This document shows positions 24,788-34,397 of a stretch of 64,000 bases of DNA, piece by piece. Origin of the DNA: JBBQWZ01 sp038210135 (GTDB lineage Bacteria > Acidobacteriota > Terriglobia > Bryobacterales > Bryobacteraceae); contig JBBQWZ010000010.1 in the NCBI GenBank assembly GCA_038210135.1, positions 1 through 64,000 on the forward strand, read 5' to 3'. The position numbers were made by a program, and so were the translations under genes. Within the stretch, counting starts at the first letter, position 1. The number at the start of each line of letters is the position of its first letter. The notes under the pieces were generated by a model that ran no database searches, was not told the origin of the DNA, and saw only the letters and a program-made list of their open reading frames with translations.

Positions 24788-27127
24788 CTACGACCGCAGC
24801 CGTGCAAAGAAATACATCGCCGCCAGAGCAAACACCCCTGCCGGAGCCCATGCGGCCACAGCCGCCGGAAGCTGATTCAGATTCCCCACCTGCTCGAAAA
24901 GCTTGTCGATACTTCCGTACGCGATCGATATCACGAAGCTCAATCCCACTCCCGTCATCGCGCCGCGATTTCCCGCGAAGAACGCGAACGGTATCGAAAT
25001 CAGAGCCATGATCAACGCAAATACCGGAACCGAAAACTTCTTGTGATATTGCACCTGCAGCGGAATCGTGTCGAAACCGCCCTTCTGCAGATCGCGGATA
25101 TACACTTCGAGTTCGCCTGAGTTCATCTGCTTGCTCTGTTTGACTTCCTTCACGAAGTATTCCGGCGTCTCGCTGATTTCCTTGAATGGCATTGCGCCGC
25201 CGCTGAAGTTATGAAACGCGGTGACATTACCCTTCTTCATCTCGCGCGCCCATCCGTTTTGAAAAACCCAAAGCTTCAGCGATGGCTCCCAACGGGCCTT
25301 CTCCGCCGAGATATGTCTGGTCAGCGTAAAAGTCTTCGGGTCGATCTCATAGACGTGGACTCCGCCCATGATGTTCTCAGCCTGATCGAAGTACTTGTAA
25401 TAGAAAATGCGCGACCCCAACCCGAAAATCCATTTTCGGTCCGCTCGCAGGTACGTCTGCACCGGCTTTCCTTTGATCTCGTTGCGCAGTGCATCCTGAC
25501 GCCGGTTGGCTTCCGGAACCCAGTAATGATCGAACGCGAACAGACCGCCGCTCAGCAGCGTACAAGCCAGCACGATCGGCATCGCCAATCGATACAGGCT
25601 CACGCCACACGCCTTCAGCGCCGTCACTTCGTTGTGTTTCGACAAAATTCCGAACGCGATCAATATCGAAACCAGCACGCTGTACGGCGTGAAATCGTAG
25701 ATCAACTTTGGCGTCAAAAAGAAAAGGTAGCTGCCCATCTTCGCCAGCGGAACCTTGTTCTTCACCATGTCGCTCAGCAGTTCGAAGAAGGTGAACACAT
25801 GGAACATCAGGACAAAGCTGACCAGCCACACCAGGAAATAAAAGAGGAAGCTCGACAGCACATACGTGTCGATCAGGCCTGGCAGCAGCGGAATTCGCAG
25901 TCGCGGAAAATCCAGCGGACGGCTGCTCGGCCGCAGCTTTTGTAGCGTTTCGCGTAACCACGTCGCAATCGCGCCCACCACATCGCGATCCCCCGCGACC
26001 TCTAGGCGCAGCATCAGCGTAATGCCCATCAGCCCGAACAGCGCATTCGGCAGCCAGACAGCGACCACAACCGAAAGCGAACCCTGTTGCGCCAGATTGA
26101 TCAAGCCAATCTTGCCGATGAAATACACGAACGCCAGCGCCACGGTCACCACGATCGCCGACGACTTGCCGCCCTTCCGCGACGACACGCCAAGCGGAAT
26201 TCCGACCAGCGCCAGCAGCACGCAAGCCATCGGCATGGCGAATCGCTGTTGCAATTCGATGCGCGCCTGCAGCAACTTCTGCTTCTCGACATCCGGCGTC
26301 TTGTAGGCGAGTTTGTACAGCGGCCCGGTATCGAGTTCGACCGATTCGCGCGAAGCCTTTATTTCATTGCGCCTCTGCGCTTCGAGCACCTGATCGCCCC
26401 GCGGTGAATTCTGGATCGAGTACTGCGAGATTTCTTTTCCGACCTCGTACGTGCTGCCGTTAAGTAACGTCAGCTGAATCCGGTTCCGCGCGATGTCGGG
26501 GGTCGCCAGCGCTTCTGTCGCGAGCGTCACCCGCGGACCCTCCCCGCGTTCCGCGCTCGGAGCCTGTTCCTCGGCCGGCGTTATATCGGCCATGAAAATC
26601 TGCCGCCACTTCGAAATCGCCGAATCCGTCGTGATCACGTCGCCCACGTACAGCACCCGGTTCGGAAACTGCTCGGCGAAAACACGCGGTTGAATCTCGG
26701 CCGTCAGCTGCGCCGCGATCAGTTGGTTGATCACGCGATACCGCTCGCGCATCGACCACGGCGTCAGCCACAGCGAGCACGCCGCCGTTACCAACATCGC
26801 CAGCGTCGCGAACAGCAGAATCGGTCGCATCACAACGCGTCCCGGAACGCCCGCCGCGCGCATGCCCGTGATTTCGCCGTCGGATGACATGCGTCCCAGG
26901 CAGATCAAGACGCCCACAAGTACGCTCAGCGGCAATGTGAACGGCAGAACTTCCGGAAGCACTAGCGCGAATAGATATCCGACTGTCGGCGGAGGTGCCG
27001 TGTTCCGAACCAGAATTTCGAATAGCGTCCCCGCCCGCTGCAGAAACAGCAGGAACGTGAACAGGATCGCGCCGAGCAATGCGCTCGACAGGATTTCTCG
27101 AAAAATGGCGCGGCTGAGCAGGCGCAT
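24788..27127 (-). CDS. lptFG: Fused LptF-LptG lipopolysaccharide exporter permease
   Basis: A 779-residue protein that carries both permease halves of the LPS transporter in one chain. Residues ~1-375 are LptF-like (MRLLSRAIFREILSSALLGA start, GRMSSDGEITGMRAAG coupling helix, periplasmic beta-jellyroll, three C-terminal helices), and ~410-779 are LptG-like (DTYVLSSFLFYFLVWLV, LSKHNEVTALKACGVSLYRLA coupling helix, jellyroll, final helices). With the ATPase LptB, not in this window, it would draw LPS from the inner membrane. It starts 15 bases after the TldE-like gene stops, placing it at the end of a four-gene minus-strand run. Confidence 0.9.
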   Translation of the reverse strand: MRLLSRAIFREILSSALLGAILFTFLLFLQRAGTLFEILVRNTAPPPTVGYLFALVLPEVLPFTLPLSVLVGVLICLGRMSSDGEITGMRAAGVPGRVVMRPILLFATLAMLVTAACSLWLTPWSMRERYRVINQLIAAQLTAEIQPRVFAEQFPNRVLYVGDVITTDSAISKWRQIFMADITPAEEQAPSAERGEGPRVTLATEALATPDIARNRIQLTLLNGSTYEVGKEISQYSIQNSPRGDQVLEAQRRNEIKASRESVELDTGPLYKLAYKTPDVEKQKLLQARIELQQRFAMPMACVLLALVGIPLGVSSRKGGKSSAIVVTVALAFVYFIGKIGLINLAQQGSLSVVVAVWLPNALFGLMGITLMLRLEVAGDRDVVGAIATWLRETLQKLRPSSRPLDFPRLRIPLLPGLIDTYVLSSFLFYFLVWLVSFVLMFHVFTFFELLSDMVKNKVPLAKMGSYLFFLTPKLIYDFTPYSVLVSILIAFGILSKHNEVTALKACGVSLYRLAMPIVLACTLLSGGLFAFDHYWVPEANRRQDALRNEIKGKPVQTYLRADRKWIFGLGSRIFYYKYFDQAENIMGGVHVYEIDPKTFTLTRHISAEKARWEPSLKLWVFQNGWAREMKKGNVTAFHNFSGGAMPFKEISETPEYFVKEVKQSKQMNSGELEVYIRDLQKGGFDTIPLQVQYHKKFSVPVFALIMALISIPFAFFAGNRGAMTGVGLSFVISIAYGSIDKLFEQVGNLNQLPAAVAAWAPAGVFALAAMYFFARLRS

Positions 27128-27142
27128 GTATAGCTGCGGCGA

Positions 27143-28915
27143 TTAACCCAACGGAGGCGGAGCTACCAGCGGCAGCCGCGGTTGTTGTTCCTGCACCGGC
27201 TCCAGTTCAATATCATCAAACAGGAGCGCCGGTGAAATCACCGACGTCGGAGCCAGGTATCCGCCCGCCGCCATTAACGCGAACGGCGCCACATTATTGA
27301 TGAAGTCGAATTGCTCGGTTTCTTTCGAAGCCGCCACCAGATCCTTCAGCGATCGGACGCCTATGCCGCGGAAGCGCAATTGCCGCACCAGTTGCTCCCG
27401 CCCGTCCGGAAATACTTTGTAAACCATCACCGGCGGGCTCACCACGCGATTGGTGCCGCCGGACTGCGACAAGCCCGCCAGCAAGGCCTGTAATTCGCCG
27501 ATCGTCGCAGACGACGGGTAATCCAACCTCCGGATCAGCAAGCCGTACGGCTTGTTGCGCTGTTGGCAGTTTTCGATCAACTTCTTCTTGAGATCCGCGC
27601 GGGAAACGCCGCCGCTCGCATTGATAAACAGGTTTGAGATCGCGGCAGAATTCGCGCCAAAACTTCCCGGCAGCCGGGCGCTTCCAGTCGTCGCATTGAA
27701 ACCCTTGATCGGCTGGCGCGTCGTCAGAAAGCTCTTCAGCACGCCCTTCTCAATCACCACGGTCCTTTGCGGCGGCTGGCCCTCCAGATCGAATTGCTCG
27801 AAGCCCAGTAACTCTTTGCCGTTGAACTTCCGCATAGTTCCGTCGTTGACGACGTCCATCCACTCCGGAAGAATTCTCGAATTCAAACGCGTTTCAAAAT
27901 CGCTTGGGAACCACGGCGCCGGACGGCCGGGATCGGACAGCGGCTTCTGCGTCACGCGCAAATTGTCACCGATCAGTTGCGACATCAATTGCGCGGCTGC
28001 CTGCGGTTCGAACAACACCGGACCCACGTATGCCTCGCCCGGCGGAGCCGCCGCTACCGCCTTCACGCTCTCCGCTAACTGACGCATTGCCTGCGTCAAC
28101 TCAGCTTCCGATGGCATGCCGCCGATTTCGAGGGACTGCAAAGAAACGCCGTCTCGCACCGGCGACCCGTCGGTCGCCAATGCCTCCGCGCGGCCGCGTA
28201 ATATGTGCAGGACGTCCGAATATCGAATGATCGTCCCCTCGTTGTTCACCAGCCGGGTCGCCCCGCGCAACGATTGCTGATCCACTGTCGAATTCAGCAC
28301 CTCGGGATACGCGCTAAACGCGTTCGACGCCTTCAGTACCCGTGTCTGCCACGCGGACGAATCGAATTTCTCCCGCGGAACATCGCGTATGGCTTTGATG
28401 CCATCGCACTTGATGAAGTCGGCGAGCCGGTCCGTCACCGTTACATTGCGCAGCGTGGCGCGCTTGCGCGCCATCGACTCGAGCGCGGTCTTGTACGCGC
28501 GGTCTGTCGCGAGCCACAAACACTGTCGGATCAGGTTGTAATCGTCGTCAAGGGGCCACTGCTCGAGATCGATTCGCGAACCGGTAAAAATCCCCGAAGT
28601 GACATGGTTGGTCTGGTCCTGCTCGTAACTGCCAACTCGCACTTCGAGATGCGGAATGCGAAAACGGTTGGAACTCGAGGACATCAGTGCGCCCAGAGAA
28701 GCTGTGCACGCAAAGGATTCGGAATCGTTGAGCGCGTATTGAATGAAATACGGCGCGTCTCCCGCGTTGCCCAGAACCCGAAGCTGGCGCGTCCGCTCCA
28801 GTTCATCCAGCATCGCCTTCATCACGACGTCGTCGCCGTAAATCGGCTTCTGTGCGCTGAGCCGGGTGGCCGCGGCCGCGGTAAGCGACGTCAACAAGAA
28901 TTCACGGCGCTTCAT
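27143..28915 (-). CDS. Exported TldE/PmbA-like protein lacking the metalloprotease motif
   Basis: A 590-residue member of the TldD/PmbA family. It begins MKRREFLLTSLTAAAATRLSA, which looks like a twin-arginine export signal. The C-terminal domain aligns by eye with its upstream paralogue (VEKGVLKSFLTTRQPIKGFN versus VENGVLKSFLMSRSPIKGF), but where the paralogue has HEIFGH this protein has SQLIGD, and the C-terminal ligand cysteine is also absent. By analogy to the TldD/TldE heterodimer it would be the non-catalytic subunit. It overlaps the paralogue by 4 bases, so 1:1 synthesis is plausible. Confidence 0.85.
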   Translation of the reverse strand: MKRREFLLTSLTAAAATRLSAQKPIYGDDVVMKAMLDELERTRQLRVLGNAGDAPYFIQYALNDSESFACTASLGALMSSSSNRFRIPHLEVRVGSYEQDQTNHVTSGIFTGSRIDLEQWPLDDDYNLIRQCLWLATDRAYKTALESMARKRATLRNVTVTDRLADFIKCDGIKAIRDVPREKFDSSAWQTRVLKASNAFSAYPEVLNSTVDQQSLRGATRLVNNEGTIIRYSDVLHILRGRAEALATDGSPVRDGVSLQSLEIGGMPSEAELTQAMRQLAESVKAVAAAPPGEAYVGPVLFEPQAAAQLMSQLIGDNLRVTQKPLSDPGRPAPWFPSDFETRLNSRILPEWMDVVNDGTMRKFNGKELLGFEQFDLEGQPPQRTVVIEKGVLKSFLTTRQPIKGFNATTGSARLPGSFGANSAAISNLFINASGGVSRADLKKKLIENCQQRNKPYGLLIRRLDYPSSATIGELQALLAGLSQSGGTNRVVSPPVMVYKVFPDGREQLVRQLRFRGIGVRSLKDLVAASKETEQFDFINNVAPFALMAAGGYLAPTSVISPALLFDDIELEPVQEQQPRLPLVAPPPLG

Positions 28916-30597
28916 TGCGAGATCCCCCCGACGGCCGGCGGACGGCTCAGATACGGAGCCGCATCCTGCGAGACCTTCTTTCGCTGCACTTCGATTTCGC
29001 TCACCAACATCGCCGGCGACACCGCCGAAACCGGAACGCTCCCCGATTCCGCGCCGCAATATCCGTTGAACACATCCACCTTCGCCGACGTCGCCAGAAT
29101 CTTCGCGAAGCTCGCGAGCGGCGTGCCCACAATGTCCGCGCCCCGCACCAGTTCATCGGGCCGCTCGTCCGGAAACACGCGGTACACCACCAGCGGAACC
29201 ACCGTGAAGGCCTGCAAACTGGCGCGCCCGGTGGTCGTAAAGCCGCCCGTCACTTGCTCGAAATACAACCCGTACGGCTTGCCCTGCTTCTTGATTTCGG
29301 CCTTCAGCATCTTCCGCAGCTCGGCGTCAGAGACCGCGTTCTTCGACTCGACGAAAAGATTCGATTGCCGCGACACAATCCCCCCGCCCGGCTGACCGCG
29401 TCCGTGCCCGTTCGAATTCGGAAACCCCTTGATCGGCGAGCGCGACATCAAAAACGATTTCAGCACGCCGTTTTCGACAATCGGTAAACGCCGCGCCTTT
29501 ACGCCTTCGTCGTCGAAAGCGTAGGTGCCGTTCAAATCCTGACCCGCCGCCTCTTTCACCGTCGGATCGAAAGTCACCGAAAGAAATGCCGGCAGAATCG
29601 GCTCGTTCACCTTCTTCGTAAAGGTCTGCCCGTCGTTCTCGTCCTTCTGCCGATGCCCTTCAATGCGATGTCCAAAAATTTCGTGGAAGAATACGCCCGC
29701 CGCGCGGCCCGACAAAATCGCCGGTCCGACAAACGGATCCACCGGCGGAGCGCTTAGCAACCCATCCAGATCCTTCGCCACCTTTTCGATCGCCGCCAGA
29801 ATCTGCGCGTCCTTCGGCAGCTTCGCGGTGTCGTCGGTCTCAAACGATTCCGCGCTCGACATGTCCATGCCATCGCCCGTACGCCCTCGCGCCGTGATCA
29901 TCACCCGCGCGAACAGCCGCCCGTGTTCCAGTTTCGAGCCTTCCGTGTTGACCAGCGTCTTCACTTCTCGCTGCACAATCACGGTGATATTTGAATTCAA
30001 AATGCGCGGATGCTTGTTGAACTCCGCCGACAGCTTTCGCAACCGGGCTGTCCAATCGGCGGCCGAAAAACTGTACTTCACGGGAAGCTTTGAAAACGTG
30101 GACGGCGCTTCCGTCGAAAAATCATCCGAATCATCCGACGGAGCCGCCTTCACCTGCTGATTCGTCTTCAACTGAATCAACCGCTGCGATGCGATACGGT
30201 ACGCCTGATCCGTTTCGATCCACGCCTTCCGCCGAATCGCCGCCGGGCTGTCGTCGAGTGCGATCGTAGTCGCCGTCGCCGGCATGCCGCGTAGATTTGA
30301 TGCGCTGTGGTAATTGTCGAACTTGCGATCGCCGACGCGGATACTCACGTCGATCGCGCGGATCCGGTTGTGCCCCAGGCTCTGCAGCGCTCCCTGCGTA
30401 GCCGAAACGCCGTCCGATTCCGTATCGGTCACCGCATACTGCAAAAAATAAGGTTTGGGATCGCCCTTCTGTTGCAGCGCGGCGTAGTTGCGGTCTAACT
30501 CCTGCTGCAGGATTCCGACCAGCGGCGCTTGGGCGAATGTAACTTCAGCAAATACGAACCAGGCGAAAGACGCCAGTAAAACTCGGGGAAAGAGCAC
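28912..30597 (-). CDS. Exported TldD-like zinc metalloprotease
   Basis: A 561-residue TldD/PmbA-family protease. It has a Sec-type signal peptide (residues 1-22, ending VTFAQA). The zinc motif HExxxH is intact as H305-E306-I-F-G-H310, and a cysteine in NGYCGAESG near the C-terminus matches the third zinc ligand of TldD. TldD/TldE complexes known from E. coli act in the cytoplasm on peptides such as microcin precursors and CcdA; the signal peptides on both members of this pair imply a periplasmic or surface version. It starts 27 bases after the RNA methyltransferase gene stops. Confidence 0.88.
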   Translation of the reverse strand: MLFPRVLLASFAWFVFAEVTFAQAPLVGILQQELDRNYAALQQKGDPKPYFLQYAVTDTESDGVSATQGALQSLGHNRIRAIDVSIRVGDRKFDNYHSASNLRGMPATATTIALDDSPAAIRRKAWIETDQAYRIASQRLIQLKTNQQVKAAPSDDSDDFSTEAPSTFSKLPVKYSFSAADWTARLRKLSAEFNKHPRILNSNITVIVQREVKTLVNTEGSKLEHGRLFARVMITARGRTGDGMDMSSAESFETDDTAKLPKDAQILAAIEKVAKDLDGLLSAPPVDPFVGPAILSGRAAGVFFHEIFGHRIEGHRQKDENDGQTFTKKVNEPILPAFLSVTFDPTVKEAAGQDLNGTYAFDDEGVKARRLPIVENGVLKSFLMSRSPIKGFPNSNGHGRGQPGGGIVSRQSNLFVESKNAVSDAELRKMLKAEIKKQGKPYGLYFEQVTGGFTTTGRASLQAFTVVPLVVYRVFPDERPDELVRGADIVGTPLASFAKILATSAKVDVFNGYCGAESGSVPVSAVSPAMLVSEIEVQRKKVSQDAAPYLSRPPAVGGISQ

Positions 30598-30624
30598 GTT
30601 CTTTCTAGGATAACAGGTGCCTTC

Positions 30625-31890
30625 TCAGGCTTTGACCAGGTGCGTGATCGTCTCAATGTGGAAGGTCTGCGGAAATAAATCCGCCAGAATCATCTTGTCG
30701 ATTCGATACCCGTTGTTCAGCAATCCCGCCAAATCCCGCGCCAGCGTCGAAGGATCGCAGGAAACAATGCTCAGCCTCTGCGGCATCAGGCGAACCAGGT
30801 TATTAACAACATCTTTCCCCAAGCCCGTTCGCGGCGGATCGGCCAAAACGAAATCCGGAGTCTTCGTGAGATCGCTGAGATAGTGCTCCGTTCGGTTTCG
30901 CTGCGTCTCGACTTTTGCACCAGCCCGTTCCACGTTGAATTCAATGTCGCGCACACTGTCACCAGCCGATTCAATCGCGATCACTTTCGAGAACCGTTTG
31001 GCCATTGCCAGCGAGAACAAACCGACTCCGGCGTATAGATCCAATCCGAACCCGCCCTGCGCGTCGCCGATCGCCGCATCTACCAAGCCGTCGATCAGAA
31101 ACCGGTTCACCTGGAAGAATGCGTTATGGCTGACCCGGAAAACGCTCCCAGCGGCCTCGTAATCGAGCGAGCCCTCGCCCGCACCGGGAATCATCTCCGC
31201 AGCCCATTCGAAAAAGCGTTTGGCAACCGGACGCTCTTTCGTCAGAACATTCAGCTGCGTTTCTTTCTCATTCGTGAACAATTCGATCGAACGCACAAAA
31301 TCCGGAAATTGCGAATCGGTCAGCATCTCGCGCAATACGCGAATCGCCTCATTAATTCCGGGCGAGGAAATCGGACACTGCTCCACGTTGACCACGGCGT
31401 GCGTGCCCCGCTCCAGGAACCCGAGGTTGCCATCGACGATGTGGACCTGCACCCGATTGCGGTATTCCAGCGGCTCGCCCGATAGCGTTTCGATTTCGCC
31501 CGTGTAGTCGATCTTGCCGACGCGCTTCAATTGCTCCCGCAGGATGTCGCGCTTCCAGGCCAATTGCTTCTGGTACACGGCGTTCTGGTAGTGGCAGCCA
31601 CCGCAACTGGTGAACAGTGGACACGGCGGCTCGGTCCGGTCGGGGGATGGCTCGATCAGTTCGACAATCCGTCCGCGCAGCACGCCCCCGCCTGGTTCCG
31701 TCGCGATGAGCGCGCGCTCACCCGGCAGCAGGAACGGCGTCAGCACGATCTCGCCGTCGCGGCGAGCCAGCGCATCGCCACCGTAGACCCACTTCTCCGC
31801 CGTGATTGCGATCTCGCTTTCCGCGGCGTTCGCTGAGTCATTTTCGGGCGGCAGCGCGCCACCATCGTTTACGATAGAAGTTTCACTCAC
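30625..31890 (-). CDS. TrmA/RlmD-family RNA 5-methyluridine methyltransferase
   Basis: A 421-residue SAM-dependent RNA methyltransferase that makes 5-methyluridine. It has the four-cysteine [4Fe-4S] cluster site (C90, C96, C99 in CPLFTSCGGC and one in NVEQCPISS), the SAM motif GLDLYAGVGLFSLAMA and the catalytic SCDPSTLARD. A TRAM-like beta segment lies at ~30-80. Cluster-bearing members are usually the 23S rRNA enzymes (RlmD or RlmC type). The start is GTG, only 8 bases from the divergent trpS start. Confidence 0.9.
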   Translation of the reverse strand: MSETSIVNDGGALPPENDSANAAESEIAITAEKWVYGGDALARRDGEIVLTPFLLPGERALIATEPGGGVLRGRIVELIEPSPDRTEPPCPLFTSCGGCHYQNAVYQKQLAWKRDILREQLKRVGKIDYTGEIETLSGEPLEYRNRVQVHIVDGNLGFLERGTHAVVNVEQCPISSPGINEAIRVLREMLTDSQFPDFVRSIELFTNEKETQLNVLTKERPVAKRFFEWAAEMIPGAGEGSLDYEAAGSVFRVSHNAFFQVNRFLIDGLVDAAIGDAQGGFGLDLYAGVGLFSLAMAKRFSKVIAIESAGDSVRDIEFNVERAGAKVETQRNRTEHYLSDLTKTPDFVLADPPRTGLGKDVVNNLVRLMPQRLSIVSCDPSTLARDLAGLLNNGYRIDKMILADLFPQTFHIETITHLVKA

Positions 31891-31898
31891 TCACAGCA

Positions 31899-32882
31899 AT
31901 GAAAGCACGAGTCTTCTCCGGAATCCAACCCACCGGCAGCCCGCACATTGGAAATTACCTTGGCGCGCTGAAGAATTGGGCCAAGATTCAATACGATTAC
32001 GAGAGCATCTACTGCATCGTAGATCTGCATTCCATTACCGTTTATCAGGATCCCGCCGAGCTTCGCGCAAAAATTCTCGAGCTCGCCGGAGTCCTTCTCG
32101 CCGTCGGAATCGACCCGAAACATTCTGCGCTGATGGTGCAGAGCGCCGTCCCCGGACACGCTCAGCTCGCCTGGATGCTCACCTGCGTCACGCCCATCGG
32201 CTGGCTGGAACGCATGACGCAATTCAAGGCGAAGTCAGCCGCCCAGGAAACTATCAGCGATGGATTGCTGCAATACCCCGTGCTGATGGCCGCCGACATT
32301 CTTCTCTATCAGGCCGGAATTGTGCCGGTCGGCGACGATCAATCGCAGCACCTCGAACTCGCCCGCGACATCGCCCAGCGCTTCAACTCGCTCTACGGCG
32401 AATTGTTCGTCATGCCCGCGACCAAGCTCACCACCCACGGAGCCCGCGTCATGGGCCTGGACGATCCGGAAAAGAAAATGAGCAAATCCGCCACCGGATC
32501 CGGCCACGCCATCGGCTTGCTCGATCCGCCCGACCAGATCAAGAAGAAGATCATGCGCGCGACGACTGATTCCGCTCCCGGCGTCACCTTCGAAGGCGAA
32601 ATGGGCGCGGGTGTGCGAAACCTGCTCGGCATTTATCAAGCCTTCACTGAGAAAACCAACCCGGAAATGCACGCCATTTTCGAAGGCATGCGCTATGGCG
32701 ACCTGAAGAAGACGGTTGCCGAAGCCGTCGTCGCCGGCATTGAGCCGATCCAGAAGCGCTACGCCGAAATCATGGCCGAACCCGGCTACGTCAACAGCGT
32801 CCTCAAAGAAGGCGCCGCCAAAATCGCCCCCATCGCCGAGGATACAGTCCGCAAAACCAAAGACGCCATGGGCCTCTGGTAA
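31899..32882 (+). CDS. trpS: Tryptophanyl-tRNA synthetase
   Basis: A 327-residue class Ic aminoacyl-tRNA synthetase that charges tRNA-Trp. HIGN at residues 16-19 is the HIGH motif, and KKMSKSATG at ~190-198 is the KMSKS loop; the usual VGDDQSQHLELARDIAQRFN segment is present. Full length for the bacterial enzyme. No Shine-Dalgarno is visible before the ATG, and the promoter must lie inside the divergent methyltransferase gene. Confidence 0.97.
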   Translation: MKARVFSGIQPTGSPHIGNYLGALKNWAKIQYDYESIYCIVDLHSITVYQDPAELRAKILELAGVLLAVGIDPKHSALMVQSAVPGHAQLAWMLTCVTPIGWLERMTQFKAKSAAQETISDGLLQYPVLMAADILLYQAGIVPVGDDQSQHLELARDIAQRFNSLYGELFVMPATKLTTHGARVMGLDDPEKKMSKSATGSGHAIGLLDPPDQIKKKIMRATTDSAPGVTFEGEMGAGVRNLLGIYQAFTEKTNPEMHAIFEGMRYGDLKKTVAEAVVAGIEPIQKRYAEIMAEPGYVNSVLKEGAAKIAPIAEDTVRKTKDAMGLW

Positions 32883-32950
32883 CAGCAACGATACGTGACC
32901 GCATCCACCAATACCGCGACCGAATCCACCGAATCCGAGCCGCGCCCAGA

Positions 32951-32967
32951 GTGCTCCGAAGGAGCAC
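32951..32967. other. Small perfect hairpin between trpS and the MFS gene
   Basis: GTGCTCC-GAA-GGAGCAC, 7-bp stem with a 3-base loop, 68 bases after trpS stops. There is no T-run after it, so it is not a standard terminator; it may attenuate or protect the trpS transcript 3' end. Confidence 0.4.
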
Positions 32968-32999
32968 GTCGGAAGCGGACCCGGCGGCCGAAGTGACCC

Positions 33000-34259
33000 G
33001 TGCTGACCCTCCTCCGCACCAATCGCAACTTCCGTCTCCTCTGGTCCGCACAGGTCGTCAGCGAACTCGGGGACTGGTTCTACTCCGTCGCAATTTTCAG
33101 CTTCCTCCTCGAACTCACCGGTAGCGCGCAGGTCGTCTCCCTTGCCTTCATGATGCAGGTGCTCCCGCAGACGCTTGCCTCGCCCGCCGCCGGAGTCATC
33201 AACGACCGCCTCCGCCGCCGCAGCGTCATGCTCTTCGCCGATTGGTCGCGCGCCGTCATCGTCTTCAGCATGATTTTCGTGACGAACCGCGAAACGCTCT
33301 GGATCCTCTACACGCTCCTGTTTCTCGAAACCGTGATGTGGGCACTCTTCGAACCCGCCCGCAGCGCCGTCATCCCGAACATCACTTCGCCCGAGGAACG
33401 CGGCCGCGCGAATGCTCTCTCCGCCACCACGTGGAGCGTCAACTTCGCCCTCGGAACCGCCATCGGCGGCATCGTCGCCGCCTTCGCGGGACGCCAGACC
33501 GTCTTCGTCCTCAACGCGCTTTCCTTCGTGCTTTCCGCGGTCCTGATTCAACGTATGAAGTTCGCCGAGCCGCATGCCGAAGGCCGCGCTCCGCTGCACA
33601 TTCGCGACCTCGTAGACTTCTCGCCCATCGTCGAAGGCATCCGCTACGTTCGCCGCGACACCCGCCTGCTCGCGACCATGCTCGTCAAAGGCGGACTGGG
33701 AATCATGGGCGCCAATTGGGTCATCCTGCCGATCTACGGCGAACGCCTCTTCCCGGTTCACCTCAGCGGTTTAACCAACGCGCAAGGCGCGACCCTCGGC
33801 ATGAGCCTTCTCCTAGGAGCCCGCGGTGTCGGCTCCATCGTCGGCGCATTTGGCTCCGTGGGCGGAGGGAATAAGACTTCGCCGCCGCATCTGCGCCGTA
33901 TGATCCTCTACGGCTTCTTGGCCGGAGCCGTTGGCTATCTTCTCTTAAGCGCTGCGCCATCTCTGCTCTTCGCCATCGGCGCGCTTATCGTCGCCCACAC
34001 CGGCAGCGCCGCCGTGTGGACCGCGTCCTCCACTCTCATACAGGACCTCACCGAAGACCAGTTTCGTGGCCGTGTGTTCTCCGCCGAATTTGCCGCGATG
34101 ATGTTCTGGATCTCCGTTTCGAGCGTCGCCGCCGGTTTCGCCATCGATCGCGGAGTCACCGCTCGGGCCGCGGCTTACGCTACCGGTACCGCCGTATTGG
34201 TCCCGCTATTGCTCTGGTCTATCGCGCAGCGGTTGTGGAAGGAGCCGCGCGAAGTGTAA
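33000..34259 (+). CDS. MFS transporter, EntS/MFS_3-like
   Basis: A 419-residue major facilitator with about 12 hydrophobic segments. The N-terminus LTLLRTNRNFRLLWSAQVVSELGDWFYSVA and the ASPAAGVINDRLRRRSVM loop between helices 2 and 3 are typical of the enterobactin-exporter-like MFS_3 group, which exports siderophores, macrolides or other small molecules. The start is GTG without a good ribosome site; an exact start is uncertain by a few codons. Substrate not evident from context. Confidence 0.88.
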   Translation: MLTLLRTNRNFRLLWSAQVVSELGDWFYSVAIFSFLLELTGSAQVVSLAFMMQVLPQTLASPAAGVINDRLRRRSVMLFADWSRAVIVFSMIFVTNRETLWILYTLLFLETVMWALFEPARSAVIPNITSPEERGRANALSATTWSVNFALGTAIGGIVAAFAGRQTVFVLNALSFVLSAVLIQRMKFAEPHAEGRAPLHIRDLVDFSPIVEGIRYVRRDTRLLATMLVKGGLGIMGANWVILPIYGERLFPVHLSGLTNAQGATLGMSLLLGARGVGSIVGAFGSVGGGNKTSPPHLRRMILYGFLAGAVGYLLLSAAPSLLFAIGALIVAHTGSAAVWTASSTLIQDLTEDQFRGRVFSAEFAAMMFWISVSSVAAGFAIDRGVTARAAAYATGTAVLVPLLLWSIAQRLWKEPREV

Positions 34260-34397
34260 AAGATTTGCCTTTTCTTCGCCGACATTTTCCACTATCATCG
34301 TGGTTCGTCGGGATAAATGACGCTTTACACTGTTAATTCCGCCGTTCACCGGCAAGCGTTCGGTCCGTCAACGAAAATCGGCTAGGATGAATTCATT

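Noticed and set aside
32235..33761. Long open frame on the minus strand (508 codons) antisense to trpS and the MFS gene.
   Set aside because: Composition is His/Asp/Gly-rich as expected from the complement of GC-rich code; no family motif, no ribosome site, and both sense genes are certain.
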